From Radicibacter daui (GTDB taxonomy: Bacteria > Pseudomonadota > Alphaproteobacteria > Radicibacterales > Radicibacteraceae), in the NCBI GenBank assembly GCA_030657355.1, contig CP131056.1:947001-1011000 (forward strand): a stretch of DNA of 64,000 nucleotides, read 5' to 3'. Positions 28,324 to 37,682 of the stretch are shown one piece after another. The position numbers and the translations under genes were made by a program. Every line of letters begins with the position of its first letter. Positions within the stretch are counted from its first letter, which is position 1. Under the pieces are notes generated by a model, which ran no database searches, was not told the origin of the DNA, and worked only from the letters and a program-made list of their open reading frames with translations.

Positions 28324-29387
28324 GCGCTGCCCCTCAGGGCCGCCGCAGCAAGGTCATCGAAGGCAAGGCGGCAGATGCGCGCCCAGATGTCGATCACCAG
28401 ATCGCGCCGTCCATGGTTCCAGGCGCCGGCCAGTGCCGGGTTGCCGTTCACTTCCATCACCGTGAAGGCGGCAGGATCGGCAAGCCCGCCCTCGCTCATC
28501 ACATCGATGCCGCAGACCCTGAGGCCAAGAACCCCGGCCACCTGCCTGGCCCAGCCGGCGAGCACGGGGTCAGCTTCCGTCTTGAAATCCGTCAGCTCGC
28601 CGCCGCCGCTGAGATTGGCGCGGCGGGTATAGGCAATACGCTGCCCCCGGGCCGGCACGCTCTCCAGCATCATCGACCAGCGCTCCAGTTCCCCTTGCAG
28701 GAAGAAGCTGTCGGCTGCGACCGGGCTGATGCCCTTGCCCACAAGCTCCGCATTGGCAGCCGCGAGCAGTTCGGCCACCGTCTCCGTGCCATTGCCCACC
28801 AGCGTTGCCGCAGCCTTGCGGTAATGGAAGCGTACCTCCCCGTCGACGACGAAGATCCGGTACTCCTCCCCATGCACCACCCGCTGCACAAGGCCGCAAT
28901 GATAGCGTTGCCCCATGGCTGCCAGGTGGTGGAGCAGGGCGTTTTCCTCGCGGATCAGCTCGGCAAAGTCCCCGCGTGACCCGTCATTGGGTTTGACGAA
29001 GACCGGGAAGCCGAGGCTGCGCGCGTAATCGAGCGCGTCGGCAATTTCCCGCCCGTCGGGGCGATGGGCGCGATAGCTTTGGTTCAGAAAGAAATGCCCA
29101 CCTTCCGGCACACGGATGCTGGCATCCTTCAGCAGGGAATAGGTATGCGCCTTGTCGCGCGCCACGGTTACCGAGACGGCGTTGTTGATCGGATAGGAGT
29201 GGATCGACCCGGCGCCGACGAGGAAATTGCGCGACCCCTCATGCACCCGGGCAAGCTGACCCGAATAATGGTCGACGATTTCCAGCCGGTACCCCTCGCG
29301 TGCGCAGGCGGCGGCAAGGTAACCGATCTGCTGCGTCATCGGCAGCTCAGGGTTCGGCTCGATGGTCTGGGGCAGCGGGGCGCTCAC
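28320..29387 (-). CDS. ATP-grasp ligase related to the cyanophycin synthetase/RimK group
   Basis: About 355 residues. The ATP-grasp fold is shown by FPVFVKPNDGSRGDFAELI (ATP-binding lysine), GLVQRVVHGEEYRIFVVDGEVRF, RRANLSGGGELTDFKTE and the metal-binding end GIDVMSEGG with VMEVNGNPAL. This series resembles the ATP-grasp domain of cyanophycin synthetase and glutathione-synthetase-like enzymes, which join an acyl phosphate to an amine. It overlaps the downstream FolC-like gene by four bases (ATGA), so the two are translated together. The start is uncertain (GTG 29387 or TTG 29396, both with poor ribosome binding sites). Substrates unknown. Confidence 0.8.
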   Translation of the reverse strand: MSAPLPQTIEPNPELPMTQQIGYLAAACAREGYRLEIVDHYSGQLARVHEGSRNFLVGAGSIHSYPINNAVSVTVARDKAHTYSLLKDASIRVPEGGHFFLNQSYRAHRPDGREIADALDYARSLGFPVFVKPNDGSRGDFAELIREENALLHHLAAMGQRYHCGLVQRVVHGEEYRIFVVDGEVRFHYRKAAATLVGNGTETVAELLAAANAELVGKGISPVAADSFFLQGELERWSMMLESVPARGQRIAYTRRANLSGGGELTDFKTEADPVLAGWARQVAGVLGLRVCGIDVMSEGGLADPAAFTVMEVNGNPALAGAWNHGRRDLVIDIWARICRLAFDDLAAAALRGSA

Positions 29388-29411
29388 GGCTGGCAAAAGC
29401 CTTCAGATAAG

Positions 29412-29452
29412 AAGAAACGGCCGCTTTCCCGTTTAAAGGAAAGCGGCCGTTT
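29412..29452 (-). terminator. terminator after the chemoreceptor gene
   Basis: A perfect 14-pair stem (AACGGCCGCTTTCC with its complement, 29416-29429 and 29438-29451), followed on the minus strand by TTTCTTCTT. It lies 45 bases past the chemoreceptor stop and separates it from the ATP-grasp gene. Confidence 0.85.
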
Positions 29453-29496
29453 GCTTATAGAACCGGGCGCCCGCAGGCGCCATGCCCTCCGGTGCG

Positions 29497-32223
29497 TCAG
29501 GCGTGACGCAGCGTCTCCAGGAAGTCCTGTACCTTGCTGCGCAGCACGCCGCCGTCACCCGCCAGCTTCTGGGCGGAGCCCAGCACCTGACCGGCATTCT
29601 CGTTGTTGGTGTGGGCCGAGCGGCGGATGTCCTGCACGTTCTCCGACACCTCGCCGGTCCGGCGGGCAGCTTCCGCTGCCGCATGACCGATCTCGGAAGT
29701 GGCGGCGGACTGCTGGGTCACGGCGCTGGCAATGGACTGTGCGGTCTCGCCCATCTGCTCGATGATCGAGACGATGGCGGCGATGGATTTGGCCGCGCTG
29801 GAGGAGACTTCCTGCACGGCGGAAATCTGGGCGCTGATTTCTTCCGTCGCCTTGCCGGTCTGGCTGGCGAGGTTCTTGACCTCGCTCGCCACCACGGCAA
29901 AGCCCTTGCCGGCTTCGCCTGCCCGCGCCGCCTCGATGGTGGCGTTGAGGGCCAGCAGGTTGGTCTGCTCGGCGATGTCCGCAATCAGCTTCACCACGTC
30001 GCCGATCTTCTCCGAGGTTTCGCCCAGACGGCCGACGAGCGAGCTCGTCTCCTGCGCCTTGGCGGAAGCATCGTGAGCGATGCTGCGCGACTGCTCGGTC
30101 TGGCGGGCGATCTCCTGGATGGAGGCCGCCATCTCCTCGCTGGCGGAAGCCACCGTTTCCACATTGCGTGTCGCCTGCTCGGAAGCTTCGGCGGCACTGG
30201 CGCTCTGGTTGGTGTTTTCCTTGGCGAGGCCCGACATCGACTGCGCCGTTTCCTCAAGCGCACGACTGGCGTTGATGAGGTCGGTCACGAACTGGCCCAC
30301 GCTGCTCTCGAAGCTGTCGGCCAGCTCGCGCATGGTGGTGCGCCGTTCTTCCTCGGCCGCAATTCGCTGCTCTTCCTGCGCGCTGCGCAGGCGTTCCACT
30401 TCAAGCGCGTTCTGCTTGAAGACGGCCAGTGCCTCGGTCATGTCGCCGATCTCGTCATTGCCGGCCTTGGGCAGCTCGGCATTGAGATCGCCGCTGGAGA
30501 TCTGCCGCATGGCGCCGGAAAGGGCGAGCAGGCGGCGGGTGATCGCCGGACGGACATAGAGCAGGATGATGAGGACCGCAGCGAGTATGCCGATGCCGGC
30601 TGCCGCGAACAGCAGAGTGCGGCTGGAATCGAGCGCGGCCTGGGCCGAGGCGCCAGCGGCGCGGCCGGCCTTCAGCGAACCATCCACCAGCACACTCACC
30701 TGCTTGGCGAGATCGTCGGCGAGCGAGCGGCTCTCGTCGAGCGCAACACCCATCGAGGCCGTTGCCTGCAGGTTGGTAAGGCTGAGGGTAAAGACATTAC
30801 GATCACCGGCGCCGATCTGGGTCAGCGAGGAGATGGCCTGGGTCAGGGCTGTCTTCTCGTCCGAGTCCGGCATGTCGGTCATCAGCTGGGCGATACTGTC
30901 GCTGCTTTCCTTGAAGTTGTTTTCAAGCTCGGTCAGCACATCGGCACTTTCCGCGTTGGCGGCGGTGCTGAGTGTGCCAAGCACGCGGTTTGCCAGCGCA
31001 TCAAGGCGCAGCAGCCGCTCCAGCGCTCCGACGCCCTGCGTCATGAGGAACTGGATCTGGTCGGTGTTGTTCTTGGTCAGATCGACGCTGGAGAGCACGA
31101 CAGTGGCGCGGCTGGCTGTCACCAGCGGCTTCAGCGAGCTGTCGAGCTTGTCGAGCAGGTCGGAAACCTTGCTGACATTCTGGGCGAATTCCATGCGCTG
31201 GGAGCTGGTTTCAGTCCCTTCCTTCACCAGAGCCTGACGCTTTTCGAAGATGTTTCCATCACCGCGGCCGAAATCCAGCAGCTGGTTGTAGATTTCCTCG
31301 ATCGTCGGAATGGCCTTGGCGATGCGATCATTGCTCTCGCCCTGCTGCTTGAGCTTGGAGAGAGCATTGCCGATGCGGCCGCCCTGCGAGGCAAAGGCCA
31401 CCCAGGAAGAGCTCAGCGCCTGTTCGTCTGGCGTGGTCGCGGCGATGATGATGGAGTTGGAGAGGGCGTAGACCGAGGTCTGAACCTCGAAGACCGACAT
31501 CAGCTGGTTGGTGATGATGTCCTGCAGGTTCTTGAGGCCGGTCTGGGTTTTCTGCGTCACGTCCTGGCCGGCCGTCTGCAAGGAGGACGAGGCCATGGAG
31601 AGCAGCGGCGCCGCCGCCTTCTGCACTTCATTATAGGCCATGCCCATCTGGCGGATCTGCTGGGCGCGGGTATCCTTGAGGTCGATGCCGGCACCGACCA
31701 TCTTGTTCAGGTCTTCAAGGCTGGCATCCAGCGCGTCGATGGACCCGCTGATCGATTTTTCCAGCTTGGGCTCGATGCCCAGCTTGCGCAGCTCATCGAG
31801 GCCGGAGTTGATCTGGCCGAGGCGGTCGGAAAGGGTGGTTTGCGCCGAGGTCCGCTCGTCCTGGGTGCGGGCGGCCGCCAGTGTCGGGGCGCTTGCTGCA
31901 AGGCTGGCGGTACGGGCCGAAAGCTCTTCGGCGGCGACGACCTGGGGGATGCTGCGGCTAAGCAGCTCATCCATCCGCGCGCCGACCGTGCTGTAGGAGT
32001 AGGTGCCAACGCCGGCACCGATGACGGTGGTTGCCGCCACAAGGCCGAAGGCCATCATCAGCTTGTTGCCGATGCCAAGGCGCCTGCCGGAAGAAGGAGG
32101 GGTGGCTGCTGCCACGCCATGATCTCCGTCGTCGTTTCCGCCGCCCGGCGAAACCGATTCCACCGGTTCAGCTGATGCCGCCGGGATTTCCTCCGAGGAC
32201 GCGACTACCTGATCGCTTGTCAT
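29497..32223 (-). CDS. methyl-accepting chemotaxis protein with large helical sensor
   Basis: The 908-residue receptor has a cytoplasmic start of about 50 polar residues, transmembrane segment 1 ([20 protein letters not shown], about 53-75), a long all-helical periplasmic sensor of roughly 400 residues resembling TorS/HBM-type helical bundles, transmembrane segment 2 ([18 protein letters not shown]), a HAMP domain, and the signalling domain with [21 protein letters not shown] and [15 protein letters not shown]. It relays ligand binding to CheA/CheW. No CheR-binding pentapeptide is at the C-terminus. GGGAG lies ten bases before ATG 32223. Ligand unknown. No other chemotaxis genes are nearby. 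Confidence 0.93.
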   Translation of the reverse strand: MTSDQVVASSEEIPAASAEPVESVSPGGGNDDGDHGVAAATPPSSGRRLGIGNKLMMAFGLVAATTVIGAGVGTYSYSTVGARMDELLSRSIPQVVAAEELSARTASLAASAPTLAAARTQDERTSAQTTLSDRLGQINSGLDELRKLGIEPKLEKSISGSIDALDASLEDLNKMVGAGIDLKDTRAQQIRQMGMAYNEVQKAAAPLLSMASSSLQTAGQDVTQKTQTGLKNLQDIITNQLMSVFEVQTSVYALSNSIIIAATTPDEQALSSSWVAFASQGGRIGNALSKLKQQGESNDRIAKAIPTIEEIYNQLLDFGRGDGNIFEKRQALVKEGTETSSQRMEFAQNVSKVSDLLDKLDSSLKPLVTASRATVVLSSVDLTKNNTDQIQFLMTQGVGALERLLRLDALANRVLGTLSTAANAESADVLTELENNFKESSDSIAQLMTDMPDSDEKTALTQAISSLTQIGAGDRNVFTLSLTNLQATASMGVALDESRSLADDLAKQVSVLVDGSLKAGRAAGASAQAALDSSRTLLFAAAGIGILAAVLIILLYVRPAITRRLLALSGAMRQISSGDLNAELPKAGNDEIGDMTEALAVFKQNALEVERLRSAQEEQRIAAEEERRTTMRELADSFESSVGQFVTDLINASRALEETAQSMSGLAKENTNQSASAAEASEQATRNVETVASASEEMAASIQEIARQTEQSRSIAHDASAKAQETSSLVGRLGETSEKIGDVVKLIADIAEQTNLLALNATIEAARAGEAGKGFAVVASEVKNLASQTGKATEEISAQISAVQEVSSSAAKSIAAIVSIIEQMGETAQSIASAVTQQSAATSEIGHAAAEAARRTGEVSENVQDIRRSAHTNNENAGQVLGSAQKLAGDGGVLRSKVQDFLETLRHA

Positions 32224-32371
32224 TGATGACTACTCCCAAAAACGTACCAACTACGCCTCCAGTTCGCCATGTTACCGAAAAACCGGCTCGGGGAAAGGAA
32301 AAGAGACGCCTGTTGCCGGATCCTTTTGGGAAAGAGTCCGCCGATTTTACGAAATAATTGTATACTGAAGG

Positions 32372-33664
32372 TTAGTCTGACACTGGTTTCGGGGTGATTC
32401 TGAGGCTCGTGATCTGGTGCCGGTGACGGCGCAGAATGTCGAAGCGAAAGCCGTGAAACGTAAAGCTTTGGCCGGCTTCCGGGATGCGCCGGGCTTCATG
32501 CAGCACCAGGCCCGCGATGGTGGAGGCCTCGTCATCCGGCAGGCCCCACTCATACTGGCGGTTGAGGTCGCGGATCGTCACGGTGCCGTCGACAATGAAG
32601 GAACCGTCGGCCTGGGCACGCACGCCGGCCACCTTTACATCGTGCTCATCCTCGATATCGCCGACGATTTCCTCGAGGATGTCCTCCAGAGTCACGATGC
32701 CCATGAACGAGCCGTACTCATCCACCACGATGGCAAAATGCTCGCGCCGGCGGCGGAACTCGTGCAACTGGTCGAACAGCGTGGTGCTTTCGGGAATGAA
32801 CCAGGGCTTGGCGGCGATCGCCTGCGGATCGAGCTGGGAAAGATCGTCGCCGCGCTGCTGCACCTCGCGCATCAGCTGCTTGACGTGCAGTACCCCCAGC
32901 ACATTGTCCGGGGTGCCGCGGAAGAGTGGCAGGCGGGTATGCGGGCTTGCCAGCACCTGGTCGATGAGCTGGGTCATCGGCTGGTCGACATCGATCATCA
33001 CCACATTGCGGCGATGGGTCATGATCTCGCTGACCACGACATCGTTGAGGTCGAGGATGGAGCGCAGCATGGCGCGCTCCTGGCTGACTTCCTCATCCTC
33101 GCCGCGATGCATCTCGATCGCGCCGCGCAGCTCTTCTGGATCGATGCCAAGGCGCACGCGCACGGCGTGGGCGCCGAACAGCCGCAGCGTGCCGCGCACG
33201 ATCCACGCGATGGCGGTGGTGATCGGCGACAGGACATAGACGATGGCGGTGGTCAGGCCGGAGACGGCCAGCGCCAGGCGGTCGGCATGCAGCAGGGCGT
33301 AGGTCTTGGGCAGCACCTCGGCGAACACCAGCACCAGCACCGTCATGACGAAGGTGGCGTAGACGACGCCGGCATCGCCGAACAGGCGGATCAGGACACT
33401 GGTTGCCAGCGCCGATGCCAGAATGTTGATGACATTGTTGCCCAGAAGCAGCGTGCCGATCAGCTTGTCCTTGCTGGCGCGCAGCTTGTTGACGCGGATG
33501 GCGCGCTGGTCGCCGTCCTGTGCGATCTGGTGAAGCTTGGCTTCCGAGGCGGCGGTCATCGCCGTCTCGGTGGCGGAAAAGAAGCCCGAGCCGATGAGCA
33601 GCACCACAATCGCCAGTGCCGTCAGCCACAGACCCCAATCTATCCCGTCCACCACCCCCTCCAT
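32372..33664 (-). CDS. CNNM/CorC-type membrane protein (DUF21, CBS pair, CorC_HlyC)
   Basis: A 430-residue protein with the order DUF21 transmembrane domain (LLIGSGFFSATETAMTAASEAKL and ASALATSVLIRLFG, four segments, about residues 10-190), a CBS pair (from EIMTHRRNVVMIDVD to FAIVVDEYGSFMGIVTLEDILEEIVG, about 210-340) and a C-terminal CorC_HlyC domain. Such proteins are linked to Mg/Co efflux or to tolerance of divalent cations; the old name hemolysin is misleading. It follows aroK-aroB in the same orientation, a conserved alphaproteobacterial order. The gap to aroB is 36 bases and contains a short hairpin with a weak T-run. Confidence 0.93.
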   Translation of the reverse strand: MEGVVDGIDWGLWLTALAIVVLLIGSGFFSATETAMTAASEAKLHQIAQDGDQRAIRVNKLRASKDKLIGTLLLGNNVINILASALATSVLIRLFGDAGVVYATFVMTVLVLVFAEVLPKTYALLHADRLALAVSGLTTAIVYVLSPITTAIAWIVRGTLRLFGAHAVRVRLGIDPEELRGAIEMHRGEDEEVSQERAMLRSILDLNDVVVSEIMTHRRNVVMIDVDQPMTQLIDQVLASPHTRLPLFRGTPDNVLGVLHVKQLMREVQQRGDDLSQLDPQAIAAKPWFIPESTTLFDQLHEFRRRREHFAIVVDEYGSFMGIVTLEDILEEIVGDIEDEHDVKVAGVRAQADGSFIVDGTVTIRDLNRQYEWGLPDDEASTIAGLVLHEARRIPEAGQSFTFHGFRFDILRRHRHQITSLRITPKPVSD

Positions 33665-33700
33665 CTCCAGATCCAGTTAAGAAAGCCTGTCCCCCAGGCT

Positions 33701-34828
33701 TCAGCCCACGGCGCCTGCGTCGCGCAGCACCGCTCCCACAAGGTCGGCCGGTGCTTCGCTGCCGGCAAACGCTTCGCCGATCTCCCGCACCAGCACGAAG
33801 CGCAGCGTGCCGGCCTTTACCTTCTTGTCTTTTGCCATATGCGCGGTGAGCGCGTCGACGGTCAGGCCCGGCAGCGCCGCAAGGTCGACCGGCATGCCAA
33901 GGCTCGCCAGCGCCTGCTTCACCCGGCCGGCGCTCTGTCCGCTGACAAGGCCCATGCGATGGGACAGATCGAACGCCATCACCATGCCGATGGCAACGGC
34001 CTCGCCATGCAGCAGCCGTTCGCTGTAGCCGGTCTCCGCCTCCAGCGCATGGCCGAAGGTGTGGCCGAGATTGAGCAGGGCACGTAGCCCCGTGGTCTCG
34101 AACTCATCCTGCTGCACCACATCGGCCTTGTGCTCGCAGGAGCGGCGCACCGCCTCCGCGAGCAGTGCGGCATCGCCTGCAATGGCGGCATTGCCGTTGG
34201 CGGCACACCATTCATAAAAGCAGTGCTCGCGGATGAGGCCGTATTTGATGACCTCGGCAAAACCCGCGCGGCGATGGCGCTCGCTGAGCGTGGCCAGCAG
34301 TCCGGTATCGGCCAGCACCAGCTTCGGCTGGTGGAAGGCGCCGACGAGGTTCTTGCCCTGCGGGGTGTCGATGGCGGTCTTGCCGCCCACCGAGCTGTCC
34401 ACCTGGGCCAGAAGCGTGGTCGGGATCTGCACATAGTCGATACCGCGCAGCGCCAGCGCTGCAGCAAAACCGGCAAGATCGCCGATCACGCCGCCGCCAA
34501 AGGCGACCATCAGCGTGCCGCGGTCGATGCGGGCGGCGAGCGTCTTCTCCAGCACCAGTTCCAGATACTGCCAGCTCTTGGTCTGCTCACCCGGCGGCAG
34601 GATGATGTCGAGGCTTTCGATCCCCTCGGCGGCCAGCGCGGCGCGATAACGCGCCAGATGCAGGCCGGCCACGTTCTCGTCGGTCACGGTAATGACCCGG
34701 CGCGGCCCCTTGCCCATCAGCGGGGCGACGCGGGCGCCGGCCTCATCCAGTACGCCATCGCCAATGACGATGTCATAGGAACGGTCGCTGAGATCGACGG
34801 TGACGGTCTGGCGGGAGGAGCTGGGCAC
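33701..34828 (-). CDS. aroB: 3-dehydroquinate synthase
   Basis: The 375-residue enzyme shows the AroB sequence series: YDIVIGDGVL, LPPGEQTKSW, RGTLMVAFGGGVIGDLAGFAAALALRGIDYVQIPTTLLAQVDSSVGGKTAID and LLNLGHTFGHALE with zinc-binding His residues. It converts DAHP to 3-dehydroquinate using NAD and a divalent metal, the second shikimate step. The start is GTG 34828, giving PSSSRQTVTVDLSDRSYDI. It lies 48 bases after aroK and is likely in one operon with it. Confidence 0.97.
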   Translation of the reverse strand: MPSSSRQTVTVDLSDRSYDIVIGDGVLDEAGARVAPLMGKGPRRVITVTDENVAGLHLARYRAALAAEGIESLDIILPPGEQTKSWQYLELVLEKTLAARIDRGTLMVAFGGGVIGDLAGFAAALALRGIDYVQIPTTLLAQVDSSVGGKTAIDTPQGKNLVGAFHQPKLVLADTGLLATLSERHRRAGFAEVIKYGLIREHCFYEWCAANGNAAIAGDAALLAEAVRRSCEHKADVVQQDEFETTGLRALLNLGHTFGHALEAETGYSERLLHGEAVAIGMVMAFDLSHRMGLVSGQSAGRVKQALASLGMPVDLAALPGLTVDALTAHMAKDKKVKAGTLRFVLVREIGEAFAGSEAPADLVGAVLRDAGAVG

Positions 34829-34876
34829 GGGCAGACGCTACAGTTCAGAAAAGGGGCGGGAGGGGCGGCTGGCGGT

Positions 34877-35437
34877 TCAGCCTGCCATGTGGGTTTCAGC
34901 GGCCAGCTGGCCGGAGAGGGCGCTCAGCACCTTGTCCACGGTGGTGTCGAGGCTGGCAGGGCTGCTCTCCACCACCAGATCGGCCTGGCCATAGATCGGG
35001 TAGCGCACCGAAATCAGCTTCTCCAGAATCTCGCGCGGATTGCCGCCGCGCAGCAGCGGGCGGGTGTTGCGGCGCGAGGTGCGCTCGACCAGCGTGTCGA
35101 GATCGGCCTTGAGCCACAGCGACAGGCCGTTCTGGCGGATGGTGGCGCGTGTTTCCGCATCCATGAAGGCGCCGCCGCCGGTGGCCAGCACATGCACCGG
35201 CTCGTCCAGCAGGCGCGCGATGACGCGCCGCTCACCCTTGCGGAATTCCTCTTCGCCGAACTTCTCGAAAATCTCGCTGACGGTCAGGCCGGCCGCGGCT
35301 TCGATCTCATGGTCGGCGTCACGGAACTCCAGCCCCAGCCGGGCAGCCAGGCGCTTGCCGACGGAGGTCTTGCCGGCGCCCATGAGGCCGACCAGCACGA
35401 TCGTCCGGGGGATCGTCAGGGGAGGGGATGAAACCAT
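34877..35437 (-). CDS. aroK: shikimate kinase
   Basis: About 186 residues with Walker A LVGLMGAGKTSVGKRLA, shikimate-binding DADHEIE, GEEEFRKGERRVI, LATGGGAF and the lid arginines in RRNTRPLLRGG. It phosphorylates shikimate with ATP in the cytosol. ATG 35437 gives the typical distance to the P-loop; the open frame extends to 35560 with an alanine/proline-rich stretch that is not family-like. It is the first gene of aroK-aroB-CNNM. Confidence 0.95.
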   Translation of the reverse strand: MVSSPPLTIPRTIVLVGLMGAGKTSVGKRLAARLGLEFRDADHEIEAAAGLTVSEIFEKFGEEEFRKGERRVIARLLDEPVHVLATGGGAFMDAETRATIRQNGLSLWLKADLDTLVERTSRRNTRPLLRGGNPREILEKLISVRYPIYGQADLVVESSPASLDTTVDKVLSALSGQLAAETHMAG

Positions 35438-35786
35438 GATGCTGCTTGTCGCGTATTTCCCCGCATTTTGGCAAGGGTGCTGCGGGGGCGCCGCGGCTGT
35501 TGCCTGTGCCAGAGGCAAACTGCCGCTCATTTGCCCAAGCGGGTTGTCAGCCATGGCCACCGGCGCATAAACTCATGATCGGAAAGACATCGGAACCGGG
35601 CGGCTGATATCAGCCCGGTGTTCCAGAGCGATGATCCCGCGGTTTTCAGGGCCTGATGGCCATCAGCTGGCCGCAATGTCTTGCTCGTCTTGTCCGTAGG
35701 GGTTCGGCCCGGCGGTCCGGCATGTTTGTGCCTTCTGGCACCTGCTTGTTGTCCTTCCTTCCAACCAGCTGAAATGGCGTCAGTTC
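35438..35786. other. intergenic region before the small membrane-protein gene
   Basis: About 350 bases. The first 120 hold an in-frame extension of aroK that I regard as non-coding. I see no RNA gene, strong hairpin or repeat in the rest. Promoters for both directions are presumably here but no consensus pair stands out. Confidence 0.5.
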
Positions 35787-35918
35787 GTGCTTAAAGCGCT
35801 CTTCGTTGTTATTCTGCTTCTCGTCATCGGCGGCGGCCTGTTCGTCGCCTCCATGGTCAGTGCGCCCCCGGTTGCGACGGTTGAAAAGGCCATCCCGCAT
35901 GAGGTTCTGGTCCAGTAG
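35787..35918 (+). CDS. small single-pass membrane protein
   Basis: Reading from GTG 35787 gives 43 residues: one hydrophobic segment (LFVVILLLVIGGGLFVASMV) followed by a short periplasmic tail, APPVATVEKAIPHEVLVQ. Small proteins with the same layout (a membrane helix, then a tail with PTATVEKVIPDD-like sequence) precede the same exported-protein/xerD pair in other alphaproteobacteria, as far as I recall. The stop lies inside the next coding sequence with a 20-base overlap. No clear Shine-Dalgarno. Moderate confidence. Confidence 0.55.
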   Translation: MLKALFVVILLLVIGGGLFVASMVSAPPVATVEKAIPHEVLVQ

Positions 35919-37650
35919 GTACCTTCCGGGGCTGGCTTTGCTGGCCCTGGTTTCTTCGCCGGCAGCCGCCCAGGCCCCGATCCAGCTTTTCCCTCAACCC
36001 TCCGGCACTACAGCCGCTCCTTCCGCGCAGCCTGCCCCGCAGGCCGCGCCGCAAGGGGGCTTTGTCTTCACGCCGCCTGAAGAGGGAAGCCAGCCGGCGG
36101 CAAAGCCTTCCTCGGGCATTGTGGTCGAGCAGCTTGGCGCGGCCCCTGCCGGGATCGTCGGCGGCATTCTCGATCCGGGCGAAGGCGGGCTCGGGGTTGA
36201 TCTGTGGCAGGGCGTGCCGATGGCAACCGCCCAGCACTTGCTCGCCGGCCTTTCCGTTCCCGGACAGCAGCCGGCGGCGTGGGATCTGCTGCGCCGCGCC
36301 CTGCTTTCCGCCGCCCGCGCGCCGGAAGGCGCCGCCGACGACAAGACGGCCTCGCTCCCGGAGCTGCGCCTCGATCTCCTCGGCCGCATGGGCGATCTCG
36401 ATGATCTGCAGGCGCTTGCCGCCTCCGATGCTGCCGTCATCAAGGATCCTGCGCTCTCGAAGGTCTGGGCCGGCGCCATGCTGCGAGGCGGGCGGACGGA
36501 TGATGTGTGCAAGGTCTCCGCTGATCGTGACCCGTCCAGCGCCAGTGTCTTCTGGCAGCAGGTGGCGGCGCTGTGCGCCTTCTATGCTGGTAACGGCAGT
36601 GACGCCTCGCTGAGCGTCGATCTGCTGCGCGAGCAGGCGCCGGACGACAAGACCTTCTTTGCCCTTGCCGACATGCTCTCCGGCCTGTCGTCCTCGAAAA
36701 AGCCCCCGCCAGCCCCGGAGGGCGGTTTCAGCCCGGTACATCTGGCGATGATTGCCGAGGCCGGTCTTGCCTGGCCGGCCCCGGCGGGTGCCACCGATCT
36801 TGGCTATCAGGCCGGGTTGCTGGTGGTGAAGCCGACGCCGGTCGAGCTGCGCATCGCCGCAGCCGAGCGGCTGGTGGCAGCGGGGGCCATCAGGGGCGAT
36901 GTGCTGACGGGCCTTTATGCCGAACCCTCTTTCACCGATGCCGAGAAGCACGGTGCCCTCGGTGCCGCGAAGCAGGGGCAGAACACGCCGATGCTGCGCG
37001 CGCTGCTCTATCAGGCCGCCTCGGCGCAGAGCGTTCCGGCAGCACGGACCGAAGTCGTTGGCCGGGCGCTCGATCTGGCGCCAGCCCCGGCCGTCGGGGC
37101 GGTGTGGGCAAAGCTGCTGGACCCGCAGCGCGATACCGCCTGGGTTGCTCCCGCTGCGGTTGCTGCGCTGGCGAGTGCCGGTGAGATGCAGCCGGTGCAG
37201 GGCTGGTATGAGCTGGCGTCGGGGGTGGACCCGGCCTCGGCCCGCCAGATGTGGCCGCTGGCGATGGCCGCAGGCATCCCTTCCGTCCCTGCCGGAGACC
37301 TGTCGGCGTGGGTTTCGGAAAAGCCGGATAATGCGGCGCAATCATTGGCGTTTCTGAAGGCGCTGGGCGTGCCCGTGAAGGCCCCGTGGAGCGAGCTTGC
37401 GGCAATACCGAAAATGACTGCTCCGGCGGGTGTGAACCCGGCCATCTTTTATGCCCTTGACGAGGCCTCTGCGGCAGGTAGGCGCGGCGAGACCGTCTTG
37501 CTTGCCGTCACGGCCTTGGGTAATGACGGTGCCAACAGGGGTTCGCCCCTCATCCTCGCTAAAGCTGTTGAGGCTTTGAGCCGTGTCGGTCTTGATGCTC
37601 CGGCGCGGCAAATGGCTGTTGAGCTCATCGCGGCCCAGCCCCGGCTTTAG
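35899..37650 (+). CDS. exported alpha-helical protein of unknown function
   Basis: About 583 residues from ATG 35899, which begins a clear signal peptide (RYLPGLALLALVSSPAAAQA, cleavage after AAA or AQA). The mature protein starts with a proline/glutamine-rich linker (QPSGTTAAPSAQPAPQAAPQ), then a long alanine-rich helical region of TPR/solenoid-like character. No catalytic motif is visible. Proteins in this position before xerD are often labelled antifreeze glycopeptide polyprotein, a name from composition only. Predicted periplasmic. The start choice is supported by the signal peptide; the frame is open earlier. Confidence 0.8.
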   Translation: MRFWSSRYLPGLALLALVSSPAAAQAPIQLFPQPSGTTAAPSAQPAPQAAPQGGFVFTPPEEGSQPAAKPSSGIVVEQLGAAPAGIVGGILDPGEGGLGVDLWQGVPMATAQHLLAGLSVPGQQPAAWDLLRRALLSAARAPEGAADDKTASLPELRLDLLGRMGDLDDLQALAASDAAVIKDPALSKVWAGAMLRGGRTDDVCKVSADRDPSSASVFWQQVAALCAFYAGNGSDASLSVDLLREQAPDDKTFFALADMLSGLSSSKKPPPAPEGGFSPVHLAMIAEAGLAWPAPAGATDLGYQAGLLVVKPTPVELRIAAAERLVAAGAIRGDVLTGLYAEPSFTDAEKHGALGAAKQGQNTPMLRALLYQAASAQSVPAARTEVVGRALDLAPAPAVGAVWAKLLDPQRDTAWVAPAAVAALASAGEMQPVQGWYELASGVDPASARQMWPLAMAAGIPSVPAGDLSAWVSEKPDNAAQSLAFLKALGVPVKAPWSELAAIPKMTAPAGVNPAIFYALDEASAAGRRGETVLLAVTALGNDGANRGSPLILAKAVEALSRVGLDAPARQMAVELIAAQPRL

Positions 37651-37682
37651 CCCTGTGCTGTACGAATTAAGGACTACCGCTT

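Noticed and set aside
29482..32175. Very long open frame (about 900 codons) opposite the chemoreceptor gene
   Set aside because: It is an antisense frame left open by GC-rich codon use; the minus strand has clear HAMP and chemoreceptor signalling motifs.
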